Below, piece by piece: positions 44,233 to 52,990 of a DNA stretch of 64,000 bases. The first letter of the stretch is position 1. Each line of letters starts with the position of its first letter. A program made the position numbers and the translations under genes. The notes beneath the pieces were generated by a model, which was not told the DNA's origin, did no database searches, and was given only the letters and a program-made list of their open reading frames with translations. Source of the stretch: an uncultured Bacteroidota bacterium (GTDB taxonomy: Bacteria; Bacteroidota; Bacteroidia; Bacteroidales; UBA12077); NCBI GenBank assembly GCA_913055635.1, contig CAJXLK010000018.1:1-64000 (forward strand). Reading direction: 5' to 3'.

Positions 44233-44742
44233 GTGTCACATATTTTGGGTTTTGTGACTAATGGTACGGTGCTTGAAGTCACCTTTAACAGATGGGGTAA
44301 AACGCATCAAATTTGTTCGGTGGAAGTTAAACCGAATTCCGCTATTAACAATCAATATACTACAATTAACACTCAATATACCACTGATGAGCGTTTCTTT
44401 GGAGCCTATTTAAAAAATGAACCCAAATATTTCTGCCTTATGAAAGACATTTGTGTTCCCATCCCCGGATTTGGCGATGATGAAGTCGCGGAACTTTATC
44501 TTAAAATAGGGGATAAACAAATCAGTTATGATTTCCGCATTGAATCCTTCCTTTGGGAAGCTGAAGATGAGCTCAGCGAAGGCAAGGATGAGTTAACCCA
44601 TTCGATAGCCCGAATAGAAAGGCTACGGCGGGCAATCAACAGCTATGACAAGCGTTGGGAGTTGGTTCAAATTTTCAATCCGCCGGAAAACTCCAAATAT
44701 ATTCAGGTACTTTTCCGGAAGCGAAACAGCACGGGCGATTGA
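44233..44742 (+). CDS. hypothetical protein, start uncertain
   Basis: The 169-aa open frame is more AT-rich than its neighbours and has no family motif I recognise. The C-terminal half is helical and charged (FRIESFLWEAEDELSEGKDE, then ARIERLRRAINSYDKRW). The frame begins at GTG 44233 directly after an in-frame TAA, and the first ATG comes only at residue 69. It could be a real gene with a GTG or TTG start, or the 3' part of a gene whose beginning was lost. The palindrome array starts 7 nt behind its stop, as with the stops of real genes nearby, which supports a true 3' end. Confidence 0.5.
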   Translation: MSHILGFVTNGTVLEVTFNRWGKTHQICSVEVKPNSAINNQYTTINTQYTTDERFFGAYLKNEPKYFCLMKDICVPIPGFGDDEVAELYLKIGDKQISYDFRIESFLWEAEDELSEGKDELTHSIARIERLRRAINSYDKRWELVQIFNPPENSKYIQVLFRKRNSTGD

Positions 44743-45094
44743 GTTAAACGCCCCCGCTAAGCGGGGGCGCAAGGGGTGCAAACAACCCCGCTTCAAACAA
44801 CCCCGCTTAGCGGGGTCCCAAATTCAAACAACCCCGCTTAGCGGGGTCCCAAAGCGGGGTCCCAAATCATTACCCCCGCTTAGCGGGGTAATATCCAGCG
44901 GGGTCAGTACCATTGAGCCGGCAGCACTGAACCAAAGTTTAACAATTGATTCATTTAAATTTTTTGACTATATTCTAAAAGATGGTTGATCATTATAATT
45001 ATATTATTGATATCAATATACAATTAAATAATGTTCTTCTTTAACCAACCAACATCTAGAATTTAACCGATCCTATTAACCAAATCTTTATCCC
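44743..45094. other. intergenic gap with palindrome array 5
   Basis: 352 nt. The first 165 nt are palindrome array 5 (44750-44906). The remaining part is very AT-rich and must carry the promoter of the NTF2-like gene; no clear -33/-7 pair was found. Confidence 0.5.
44750..44906. repeat. palindrome array 5 (four full, three half copies)
   Basis: Full cores lie at 44752-44766 (TAA centre, arms extended to GCCCCCGC), 44801-44815, 44832-44846 and 44874-44888 (TTA centre). Half copies lie near 44785, 44853 and 44897. Spacers are built on GTCCCAAATTCAAACAA. The array starts 7 nt behind a stop codon. Confidence 0.93.
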
Positions 45095-45559
45095 ATGAAA
45101 AAAACAGTTTTACTAGTAGCAATGGTATTATTTGGCTTTTCCTCTTTTGCCGGTGTACCGACAGAAGGCGATGATACCGAAAAAGAAACCCAGGCCATCC
45201 GGCAGGTGATCCAGTCAGCCTATGTTGATGGGCTGCAGAATATGGGAAGCATTGATGAAATTGAAGCCGGTTTTCATCCGGGATTCAATTTGCTGGGTGT
45301 GCGCGACAACATGCTGACGAAGTTTCCCATTTACAGCTGGATTTCCAGGGTTAAAGCCCGCAAGGCTAAAAATCCTGAAGGCCGGTCGCCAGAGGAAAAG
45401 ATCACATGCAAGTATAAGTCGGTGGATGTAACCGGCCATGCGGCTATGGCCAAGATTGAACTCTATCAGAAAGATAAGAAGTTGTTCACCGACTATTTGC
45501 AGCTTTATAAATTTGAGGAAGGCTGGCGCATCGTTAGCAAGATTTATCACCGGCATTGA
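45095..45559 (+). CDS. NTF2-like (lumazine-binding type) secreted protein
   Basis: The 154-aa protein has a signal peptide (MKKTVLLVAMVLFGFSSFAG). The mature part has the cone-like alpha+beta pattern of the NTF2/DUF4440 group: a first helix QAIRQVIQSAYVDGLQNMGS, then FHPGFNLLG, and strands ending in FTDYLQLYKFEEGWRIVSKIYH. It is closest to the putative lumazine-binding family (Lumazine_bd_2) common in Bacteroidota. The ligand is unknown. It is placed between a palindrome array and the S46 peptidase, without close operon partners. Confidence 0.8.
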   Translation: MKKTVLLVAMVLFGFSSFAGVPTEGDDTEKETQAIRQVIQSAYVDGLQNMGSIDEIEAGFHPGFNLLGVRDNMLTKFPIYSWISRVKARKAKNPEGRSPEEKITCKYKSVDVTGHAAMAKIELYQKDKKLFTDYLQLYKFEEGWRIVSKIYHRH

Positions 45560-45824
45560 GCCGGCCCATTGGTTTGTGATTTTGGGCGGGGAGTGACCTA
45601 AAGGGTTCCCTGGCCCTTCGATTTTGTCCTTTCTGACTGAGAGTATTCAAAGCCCCTGATCCCCTCCGTTTTTGGCCTTTCTGATTGACAGGGTTAGAAA
45701 GCACACGGGTCCATGCCGGGCGGTAATTTTTTGTCTGGATGTCAGTTTATTCATTAAACGATTTTTCTTTTACCGGGTCTGAGGAGCAGAACCAACAACC
45801 TTCAAACACAAAACCGACCCCATC

Positions 45825-47993
45825 ATGAAAAAACGGATCATTACAGCACTGATCACCATCCCCCTTCTTTTTTCACATGTTTTACAGGCAGATGAAGGCA
45901 TGTGGATGGTCAATTTACTGAATAAGCTGAATTATGGCAAGCTCAATGAAATGGGCTTAAGGCTTTCGCCCGAAGATATTTACAGCATCAACCATTCCAG
46001 CTTAAAGGATGCCATTGTCATATTTGGTGGCGGATGTACCGGGGAGATGATCTCCGAAAAGGGATTGTTATTGACCAATATGCACTGCGGTTATGGTCAG
46101 ATTCAGACGCACAGCACCATGGAGGATGATTACCTGAAAAATGGTTTCTGGGCCCAGTCGATGGATGAAGAATTGCCCAACCCGGGGCTGAAGGTGCGTT
46201 TTCTCAGGCGGATAGAAGATGTCACCGATCAGGTGACAGCAAACCTTGAACCGGATATGTCCCAGCAGGAGCGCCAGGCGCATATCAGTTACATTTCCGC
46301 CCGGTTGGAAGAGCAGGCGGAAGAAGGCACCCATTACCAGGCCACCGTCAGGCCTTTCTATGAAGGCAATGCTTTTTATAGGCTGGTATACGAGACGTAC
46401 AAGGATGTGCGGCTGGTGGCTTCTCCGCCCACTTCCATCGGGGATTTTGGAAGCCTGACCGATAACTGGATGTGGCCCCGCCATAAGGCCGATTTTTCCA
46501 TCTTTCGCGTGTATATGTCGCCCGAGGGCAAACCCGCCGAATACGACCCGGAAAATGTTCCTTACCAGCCCCGCCATCACTTACCCGTTTCGCTCAAAGG
46601 AGTGGAAGAGGGTGATTTTGCCATGATCATGGGTTATCCCGGCAATACCGACCGTTTTATGACCTCCTACGGCATACAGGAGCTCAAACAGGTGAGCCAT
46701 CCCAACCGCATCAGCATCCGCGGCAAAAAACTGGAGATCATGAAGCAAATCATGAATAAAAGTCCTGAAAACCGCCTCAAGTACGCTTCCAAATACAAAG
46801 GCACCAGCAATTACTGGAAATACAGCATTGGCCAGATGCAGGGGTTTGAGCGAATTGATCTGGTCTCCCAACGCAAGGCCCTGGAAAAAGATTTCATCAA
46901 CTGGATCAATGGCCATCGTCAGCGGGAGGAGAAATACGGCCAAACCCTTGAAATAGTGCAGAGTGCCTATGATCAAAGGCGCCAGTATGAAAACGCCAGT
47001 CAGTATATCCGGGAAGCCCTTATTTCCGGTCCCGAAATCATCCGCTTTGCCAGAAAAGCCGATGAACTGAACCAGGAGCTCCAAAAACCTTTCCTCAAAC
47101 GGGTCTTCCATGGGAAACAAAGACGAAAGGCCATCAAAAGCCTACAGGCCCGTGCCCAAAGGTTCTTCCGTGATTACCATCAACCCACCGACCAGCGGAT
47201 CGCCAAAGCCTTGTTTGCGATGTTTGCAGAAGATATAGACCCCCGGTTTTATCCGGAGATGTTAACCTCCGCTTTGCAAAAACATAACGACAATGTGGAG
47301 GCCTATGTCAATGAGCTTTATGCCCATTCCATCTTTACAGATCAACAGCGCTTTGAGACCTTTCTGGATCATCCCCGGCCCGAGGCCCTGAAAAATGATC
47401 CGGTCTATCAATTGGCCCATTCGGCTTACGAAAAGTATTATGACCTGCGCGGGCTTTCCAGCCAGTATGACCACCAACTTCAAAAAGGTCAGCGGCTTTT
47501 TGTTCAGGGGGTGGTGCAGATGAAGCCCAAAAAAAGGTTTTATCCCGACGCCAATTTTACCATGCGCATGACCTACGGACAAGTGGGCGGCTATAAGGTG
47601 AAAGATGCCGTGCGGTACCGCCATTATACCACTCTGAAAGGGGTGATGGAAAAAGAAGACCCCCATAACTACGAATTCATTGTCCCGGAAAAACTTAAGC
47701 AATTATACCAACAAAAGGATTATGGCAGGTATGGCGAAAAAGGTGAAATGCCGGTTTGTTTCATTACCAATAATGACATCACCGGTGGCAATTCCGGTAG
47801 TCCGGTTATGAACGGAAAGGGCCAGCTGATTGGTCTGGCTTTTGACAGCAACTGGGAAGGTATGACCGGTGATATTGAATTTGAAGAAAACATGCAGAAA
47901 ACCGTTTGTACCGATATCCGTTACTTGTTGTTTATCCTCGATAAGGTGGGAGATGTCGACTGGCTGATCGAGGAGATGGATGTTGTGGGTTGA
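45825..47993 (+). CDS. S46 family dipeptidyl-peptidase (DPP7/DPP11-like)
   Basis: The 722-aa periplasmic serine peptidase has a signal peptide of about 22 residues. It removes dipeptides from peptide N-termini, a main route of peptide use in asaccharolytic Bacteroidota. The triad is seen as H87 (LLTNMHCGYGQIQ), D223 (RHKADFSIFRVY) and S657 (TGGNSGSPV). A long helical domain lies between 300 and 560. Eighteen residues behind S657, where DPP11 is reported to have Arg (acidic P1) and DPP7 Gly (hydrophobic P1), this protein has Ser (AFDSN), by my count from memory of the family. Specificity is therefore open. A good terminator lies 200 nt downstream. Confidence 0.93.
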   Translation: MKKRIITALITIPLLFSHVLQADEGMWMVNLLNKLNYGKLNEMGLRLSPEDIYSINHSSLKDAIVIFGGGCTGEMISEKGLLLTNMHCGYGQIQTHSTMEDDYLKNGFWAQSMDEELPNPGLKVRFLRRIEDVTDQVTANLEPDMSQQERQAHISYISARLEEQAEEGTHYQATVRPFYEGNAFYRLVYETYKDVRLVASPPTSIGDFGSLTDNWMWPRHKADFSIFRVYMSPEGKPAEYDPENVPYQPRHHLPVSLKGVEEGDFAMIMGYPGNTDRFMTSYGIQELKQVSHPNRISIRGKKLEIMKQIMNKSPENRLKYASKYKGTSNYWKYSIGQMQGFERIDLVSQRKALEKDFINWINGHRQREEKYGQTLEIVQSAYDQRRQYENASQYIREALISGPEIIRFARKADELNQELQKPFLKRVFHGKQRRKAIKSLQARAQRFFRDYHQPTDQRIAKALFAMFAEDIDPRFYPEMLTSALQKHNDNVEAYVNELYAHSIFTDQQRFETFLDHPRPEALKNDPVYQLAHSAYEKYYDLRGLSSQYDHQLQKGQRLFVQGVVQMKPKKRFYPDANFTMRMTYGQVGGYKVKDAVRYRHYTTLKGVMEKEDPHNYEFIVPEKLKQLYQQKDYGRYGEKGEMPVCFITNNDITGGNSGSPVMNGKGQLIGLAFDSNWEGMTGDIEFEENMQKTVCTDIRYLLFILDKVGDVDWLIEEMDVVG

Positions 47994-48194
47994 CAAAGAG
48001 GATGAAACGGGCCTTGATGGTTCACGGATTTTACCGGAACGAATGAACGCCACCGATAATTGAACCTGCGGATCCACTCGGGGAAAAAGATTTTCTACCC
48101 GACAAGTCTGAATGTGGGGCCTGCCGGTCCAAATTGGGCAAGATGATTGTATGGCTGCTATAGTTGAAAAGCTGAAGGTAAATCAGATTTTTAG

Positions 48195-48220
48195 GCCGCC
48201 CTCAAAAGGGTGGCTTTTTT
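48195..48220 (+). terminator. Rho-independent terminator after the S46 peptidase
   Basis: GCCGCCCT (48195-48202) pairs with AGGGTGGC (48207-48214), with one G-T pair and a CAAA loop, followed by six T. It has classic intrinsic form, although it is 200 nt behind the stop codon. Confidence 0.8.
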
Positions 48221-48237
48221 GTTAGGAAACCGGACAA

Positions 48238-48257
48238 CCTGTCCATTTGTGGACAGG
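48238..48257. promoter_or_regulatory. inverted repeat upstream of the adaptor gene
   Basis: CCTGTCC (48238-48244) and GGACAGG (48251-48257) are perfect mirror arms around ATTTGT. No T run follows, so a protein-binding operator is more likely than a terminator. It lies 98 nt before the adaptor start. Confidence 0.4.
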
Positions 48258-48355
48258 GAGGTGATTATGGTTTTGAGGCAAATAATCTGACATCCAGGCT
48301 TTTGCTTTTTATGGCAATGAAATTGCAGTTCCTTCCCTCCAATAAAAAGGTAGCC

Positions 48356-49609
48356 ATGGATCGGAATTTATCCAAATCTTATTTGCGCAGGCGTAAGACC
48401 CAACGGTGGATTATCGGGGTTTCACTCCTGACGGCTTTTATCGGGATTTTTTTGTTTATCCCTTCTTTTATGGAACCGACGGTCGAGCTGGACCAGTATC
48501 GGGTAGGTAAGGTAACGCGGGGAGGGATCATCACCAGTACCAGTACAGAAGGCAAGGTAGAGCCGGTATATCAGGAAGTAATTACCACCCCGGTCACCAC
48601 CAGGGTTTTGGCCATCCGTTGCCAGCCCGGGGATACGGTAAATGATGATTCAGGCATCATTGAGTTGGATATGAGGGACCTGCTGCGGCGATACCGGAAG
48701 GTACAAAACGAGGTAGCCCTGAAGGAGAACAGCGCTGCCCGGAAAAAAGAAGAACTGAGGAAACGCAGAAATGCGCTGAAGGCTGATTTGAAGGCTGATT
48801 CCCTGAGAACAGAGCGTTTGAAAGCGCAATATGAAAATGAAAGGCAGCTTTTGCAGATGGGAGGAACTTCCCGGCAAAGCCTTGAGCAGGCCCGGATTGA
48901 TTACAGGCTGAATAAACTGGAGCAGGAGAAGTTGCAACGCAACTACCAGGCTTTTAAACGGATGATCCGATTGGATCTGAAAGCCCTGGACATTGAGTTG
49001 TCAATGAAGCGTCAGAAGCTTCGCCAAATGAGGGAACTATTGGACCAGGCCCGGATTAGGCCTTCGCGTAAGGGGGTTGTCACCCGGATCAGTGTCACAC
49101 CGGGAGAAAGCGTCTCCCAGGGCCAGGAAGTGGCCAGGGTGGCCAGCCAGGCCGCTTTCCAGGTCAAAGGCGCCATCCCCGACCAATATGTAGACCGGGT
49201 CTACTCCGGCCAGCCAGTGCAGGTCTTGATCGACGATACCACCCTCGCCGGCTCCCTCAGCAGCCTGACCCCCGGGGTCGACCACGGCGAGATCGCTTAT
49301 ACAGTAAAACTTCATCATGCCAACTATGTCGGACTTAAAGCCAAAAAAAAGGTCGAAATCCGCCTGATTGAAAATCAGATCGATGATACCCTTCGTATCC
49401 CCAACGCCAGCTATTACCTGGGGGCAGGTACCACCACCCTTTTTGTCATCCGCGGCCGGGAACTGGTCCGGCGAAAAGTCCGCCTGGGTTCCTGCTCCTA
49501 CGATTACGTGTTGGTCAAGGCTGGTTTAAAACAGGGTGAACGGGTCATCCTTAGCCGTTCACTCTATAAAAGTTATTCCGATCATCAACGCTTGAAATGG
49601 AAAAACTAA
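48356..49609 (+). CDS. membrane-fusion adaptor (MacA/HlyD type)
   Basis: The 417-aa periplasmic adaptor is anchored by one helix (residues about 18-36). Then come the first lipoyl half (ITTPVTTRVLAIRCQPGDTV), a long coiled coil (about 105-230, rich in Arg, Lys, Leu and Glu), the second lipoyl half (SRKGVVTRISVTPGESVSQG), a beta-barrel domain and a membrane-proximal part. ATG 48356 (MDRNLSKSYLRRRK) is preferred, with AAAAAGG seven bases before; other ATGs upstream add residues without a match. It begins the transporter operon: the ATPase follows after 10 nt. No TolC-type outer-membrane channel is encoded in the window. Confidence 0.88.
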   Translation: MDRNLSKSYLRRRKTQRWIIGVSLLTAFIGIFLFIPSFMEPTVELDQYRVGKVTRGGIITSTSTEGKVEPVYQEVITTPVTTRVLAIRCQPGDTVNDDSGIIELDMRDLLRRYRKVQNEVALKENSAARKKEELRKRRNALKADLKADSLRTERLKAQYENERQLLQMGGTSRQSLEQARIDYRLNKLEQEKLQRNYQAFKRMIRLDLKALDIELSMKRQKLRQMRELLDQARIRPSRKGVVTRISVTPGESVSQGQEVARVASQAAFQVKGAIPDQYVDRVYSGQPVQVLIDDTTLAGSLSSLTPGVDHGEIAYTVKLHHANYVGLKAKKKVEIRLIENQIDDTLRIPNASYYLGAGTTTLFVIRGRELVRRKVRLGSCSYDYVLVKAGLKQGERVILSRSLYKSYSDHQRLKWKN

Positions 49610-49619
49610 CCCTCTCAAT

Positions 49620-50294
49620 ATGCAAACAATGATCTATTTGGAAAGCATCAGTAAGGTTTACCAGACCAGAAACATTGAAACCCTGGCCCTGGACCAGATC
49701 AGCCTTTCCATCCAGCGGGGTGAATTCGTCTCGGTCATGGGCCCTTCAGGCTGCGGTAAATCCACGCTGCTCAATGTAATGGGACTTTTGGATAATCCCA
49801 CACAGGGAAAAATTATGCTCGAAGGGATTGAGGTTCAGGGATATAGCGATAAATCTCTGGCTGGATTGAGGAATCAGAAACTGGGTTTTGTCTTTCAAAA
49901 TTTTCACCTGATCCCCTCCCTCAATGTCCGCGACAATGTAGCCCTGCCGCTGTTGTATCGCAAGATGGCCAATGATCAAAGAAAGCGGCTCACCCGTGAG
50001 GTGCTTGAGCAGGTCGGATTGACCCACCGTGCCCAACATTATCCTTCGGAATTGTCCGGAGGTCAATGTCAGCGGGTGGCCGTTGCCAGGGCCGTTGTTG
50101 GCCAACCGGAAATCATCCTGGCCGATGAACCCACCGGTAACCTCGACAGCAAAATGGGCGAGGACATCATGCTCCTGCTGCAGTCCCTGAATAAGGAAAT
50201 GGGCACCACCGTGGTGATGGTTACCCATGACCGCAAACTCGCCGATGAAACCCGAAGAATCGTCCATCTCTTTGATGGGCGTCAGGTCAATTAA
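49620..50294 (+). CDS. ABC transporter ATPase (MacB/LolD type)
   Basis: The 224-aa ATPase has a complete nucleotide-binding domain: Walker A GPSGCGKST, Q-loop VFQNFHLIPS, signature LSGGQCQRV, Walker B IILADEP, D-loop GNLDS and H-loop VMVTHD. It belongs to the LolD/MacB-N class that drives FtsX-type permeases. It is the only ATPase of this class in the window and therefore the natural energy source for the two half-size permeases, and perhaps also for the five tandem ones. ATG 49620 or 49629 could be the start. The next gene is 226 nt downstream, beyond two inverted-repeat elements. Confidence 0.93.
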   Translation: MQTMIYLESISKVYQTRNIETLALDQISLSIQRGEFVSVMGPSGCGKSTLLNVMGLLDNPTQGKIMLEGIEVQGYSDKSLAGLRNQKLGFVFQNFHLIPSLNVRDNVALPLLYRKMANDQRKRLTREVLEQVGLTHRAQHYPSELSGGQCQRVAVARAVVGQPEIILADEPTGNLDSKMGEDIMLLLQSLNKEMGTTVVMVTHDRKLADETRRIVHLFDGRQVN

Positions 50295-50306
50295 AACCCT
50301 TTCATT

Positions 50307-50365
50307 ATGAAACCTGCATCCAGTAACCTACACAACAAGGATATGATTATACATGCGGGTTCGAT
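50307..50365 (+). repeat. 59-nt inverted-repeat element, copy c
   Basis: It starts ATGAAACCTGCATCC and ends CATGCGGGTTCGAT, with CCTACACAACAAGG in the middle. The frame from its ATG is open for 24 codons (MKPASSNLHNKD...). It is followed 32 nt later by copy d in the same orientation. Confidence 0.85.
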
Positions 50366-50396
50366 ACGGCCAATATATTAACAAAAAAATAACCGT

Positions 50397-50455
50397 ATGA
50401 AACCCGCATGCAAGGACTTACACAACATGGACATGGATATACATGCGGGTTCCAT
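50397..50455 (+). repeat. 59-nt inverted-repeat element, copy d
   Basis: The most regular copy: ATGAAACCCGCATG at the left end and CATGCGGGTTCCAT at the right end pair over 13 of 14 bases. The frame from its ATG is open for 28 codons (MKPACKDLHNMDM...). Its end is 65 nt before the half-size permease start. Confidence 0.9.
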
Positions 50456-50520
50456 AATGATTGACCACATAATGTCTGTTTAAAGATTCAGACCATAACT
50501 ATTAATTAAGTTATATCCGT

Positions 50521-51786
50521 ATGAAATTTATTCACTTGAAACAAATATGGGAACAGTTCCGCAGCAACCGGTTCTTTGGTTTTTTGAGCCTTTTTGGAAT
50601 GAGCATCCCCGTGATGGTCATCATGATCATGGTACTGAAAATCGATCTATCCATCCATCCCGGCGGTCCGGAGCGCAACAATGACCAGATGCTGTTCCTC
50701 AACCAGATGAAAATTACCCGGGCAGACGGGAGTTATGCCTGGGGCGGATTGCCGGTGGGTATGATTGAGAAGCACTTTGCCCGGATGGCTCCCCAAAACA
50801 GACTGGCTTTTTCAGCAAGCGAAACCACCACCATGTTCCGCGAAACCAATGCCCTGGATCTCTCCCTGCGTTATACCAATGCCGGTTTCTGGCAGGTTTT
50901 TGATTTTGAATTTTTACAGGGCCATCCTTACACCAGGGGAAATGTGAAAGATCAGGATAATGTGGCGGTCATTTCCCGTTCCTTAAAAGAGCGGTTGTTT
51001 AATCAATCCGAAGTGGCGGGAAAAACCCTAAAGCTGGATGGCCATACTTTTCGTGTCATCGGAGTGGTCCAAAAGGTTAATTCCCTGGCCCGCAATACTT
51101 ATGCCCAGGTGTGGCTCCCTTATACCTGGCGTCGGCATTCGACCACTACACCTTACTACAACCGCACCGGGGCCTATGGCCTGACCTTCAGGTCGTCCGG
51201 TGGATGGGGCTTCCCAGATATCCGCCGTCAGGTCCGGGATCTGAAAAGAAAAGTGAATCACCTCAATGATGAGGGAACCCGGGTTCTCTTTGCCGGCCCG
51301 GCCCAAGCGGCTGAAATCTATTTCAGGGCTTATCGCGACCCTCAGGCCTATAAAGGTGTAATAATGAGCTATATAGGCGTAGCCGGGAAGGCGTTGATTA
51401 TCCTTCTGTTGCCGGCACTGAACCTGGTTAGCATTAACCTGACCAGGATACAGGAGAGAAGCCAGGAAATTGCCATTCGAAAGGCTTTTGGAGCTACCCG
51501 CAAAAGCTTGACATATAGAATTATGGGCGAGAATGCCGTGCTTACCCTGGCAGGCGGTTTTTTGGGGTTGGTCCTGGCCTATTTGGCGGCCTTCTTATTT
51601 AAAGATCAGATTTTTACGGCCTACTTTGTGGCAGATGCCCAACAGGCCATGATTCAGATGAATTATGGGGTCTTTTTTATTTTGATTCTCGTTTCCTTGA
51701 TTTTTAGCATACTTTCCGGGTGGATTCCCGCCATGAGAATTTCCCGGCTTAATCCGGCTTATGTATTGAAAGGAGGTGCCTTATGA
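50521..51786 (+). CDS. half-size FtsX/MacB-type permease 1
   Basis: The 421-aa inner-membrane protein has TM1 at about 18-42 (FLSLFGMSIPVMVIMIMVL), one periplasmic MacB-like domain (about 45-275) and three helices at the end, with the coupling motif SQEIAIRKAFGATRKS. It equals one half of the 790-aa permeases elsewhere in the window, with which it shares the motif RLNPAYVLKGG before the stop. The next permease starts inside its stop codon (ATGA), so the two form a heterodimer. The leader is TTAATTAAGTTATATCCGT, as before permease copy 4. Confidence 0.88.
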   Translation: MKFIHLKQIWEQFRSNRFFGFLSLFGMSIPVMVIMIMVLKIDLSIHPGGPERNNDQMLFLNQMKITRADGSYAWGGLPVGMIEKHFARMAPQNRLAFSASETTTMFRETNALDLSLRYTNAGFWQVFDFEFLQGHPYTRGNVKDQDNVAVISRSLKERLFNQSEVAGKTLKLDGHTFRVIGVVQKVNSLARNTYAQVWLPYTWRRHSTTTPYYNRTGAYGLTFRSSGGWGFPDIRRQVRDLKRKVNHLNDEGTRVLFAGPAQAAEIYFRAYRDPQAYKGVIMSYIGVAGKALIILLLPALNLVSINLTRIQERSQEIAIRKAFGATRKSLTYRIMGENAVLTLAGGFLGLVLAYLAAFLFKDQIFTAYFVADAQQAMIQMNYGVFFILILVSLIFSILSGWIPAMRISRLNPAYVLKGGAL

Positions 51787-52961
51787 TCGTACATGGATTC
51801 AAGACCATGTGGAACCAGAAACGCAAATATGGTTTCATTCTTTTTGAGTTGTTCGTCATTTTTTTGATTGTTATCGCCACATTGATGTATATGATTGATC
51901 AGTTGTCAAACTACCTGGAAGGGACCGGGTGTGAGATCAGCCAGGTGTATTACATCAACCTGGAACGGCATGCCGGGAAAAAGCAGCCTGAAGAGGATCC
52001 ATTTTCCAGGATCCCTGCCCGGCTTGAACGGCTCAAAGGGGTGGAGTCGGCCAGTATTTCGAGATATGCCGCTCCCCATCTGATGCAATTTTCCAATTCT
52101 TCTTTTCGCCACGCAGATAAGATCACCCGGGCAAATATACAATATGTTGACCGGGGATTTCGGGAAGTCTTAAAGCTGAACCTCATTGATGGGCGCTGGT
52201 TTGGCCAGGAAGGTCACGCTTCCGGTGTGGTCCCGGTGGTGATCAACCGGCAAATGGCGGTAGAACTTTTTGGCCAGGCTAATCCCGTTGGCCGTCGCAT
52301 CAAAGGTAAACAACAGCGGTACAGAGTGGTGGGGGTCATAGGACATTATAAAAAGCGGAGTTTTCAGCAAGAAAAGGCTTCCATTTTTATACCGGCCACC
52401 CATCCCAAAACGGGAATATCCGGAAATGCCGATCTGCTGATTCGCTATAGCCGGGGGTCATTCCCCCGGCCCCGGGCTTATGCAAGGGAAGTGTTTTCGG
52501 TGCTTTCCACAGACCATTTCAGGATCGGGCGCAGCATGAAACTTGCCCTGCTCAGGGAACAATCCAATGCCAATGCTTCTGAGGATATATCTTTTGTCGG
52601 GCTGTTGGTGGGATTTTTGGTTTTTAACCTTGTACTCGGGCTGATCGGTATATTGGGCTACAACGTCAATCAACGCTGGTCGGAAATGGGCATCCGAAGA
52701 GCCGTCGGCGCAACTCAAGGCCATGTGCGCCGGCTGATTTTTTCAGAGTTGTTTGCCCTAACCGCCATGGCTTTTATCCCGGCCCTGTTGCTTTTGGTCC
52801 AAATACCCGCCCTGGATCTGATGCCCCTTTCCTGGGGGCTGTTTACCCGTGGAATGGTCGCCTCGCTCATCGTGATCCTGTTACTGGTTACCGCCAGCGT
52901 GCTTTACCCGGGGATAAAGGCCTCCAAAATAGAACCTGCCGTGGCGTTAAAAGAGGAATAA
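51783..52961 (+). CDS. half-size FtsX/MacB-type permease 2
   Basis: The 392-aa partner of the preceding permease has TM1 in YGFILFELFVIFLIVIATLM, a periplasmic domain (about 45-260), then three helices with the coupling motif SEMGIRRAVGATQG and the end EPAVALKEE. The start overlaps the previous stop by four bases (ATGA). Together the two genes have about 813 residues, the size of one double permease. The response-regulator gene follows after 29 nt, so transport and regulation genes are probably in one transcript. Confidence 0.88.
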   Translation: MIVHGFKTMWNQKRKYGFILFELFVIFLIVIATLMYMIDQLSNYLEGTGCEISQVYYINLERHAGKKQPEEDPFSRIPARLERLKGVESASISRYAAPHLMQFSNSSFRHADKITRANIQYVDRGFREVLKLNLIDGRWFGQEGHASGVVPVVINRQMAVELFGQANPVGRRIKGKQQRYRVVGVIGHYKKRSFQQEKASIFIPATHPKTGISGNADLLIRYSRGSFPRPRAYAREVFSVLSTDHFRIGRSMKLALLREQSNANASEDISFVGLLVGFLVFNLVLGLIGILGYNVNQRWSEMGIRRAVGATQGHVRRLIFSELFALTAMAFIPALLLLVQIPALDLMPLSWGLFTRGMVASLIVILLLVTASVLYPGIKASKIEPAVALKEE

Positions 52962-52990
52962 AAGTTTGTATATTGGTATAAAAAATCGCT

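Larger units (their letters stand above)
47994..48355. other. intergenic gap before the ABC transporter operon
   Basis: 362 nt between the S46 peptidase and the adaptor gene. It holds an intrinsic terminator (48195-48220) and a second hairpin (48238-48257). No sigma-54 site like those at 31075 and 34056 was found here. Confidence 0.5.

Noticed and set aside
44234-44257. CRP-like site (GTCACA ... TGTGAC)
   Set aside because: The arms are in the reverse order of the CRP consensus (TGTGA then TCACA) and the spacer is 12 nt.
48302-50294. TolC-type outer-membrane channel for the adaptor and ATPase
   Set aside because: No gene with the helical barrel pattern of TolC is present in the window; the barrel proteins at 507, 1806 and 5824 are of other kinds.
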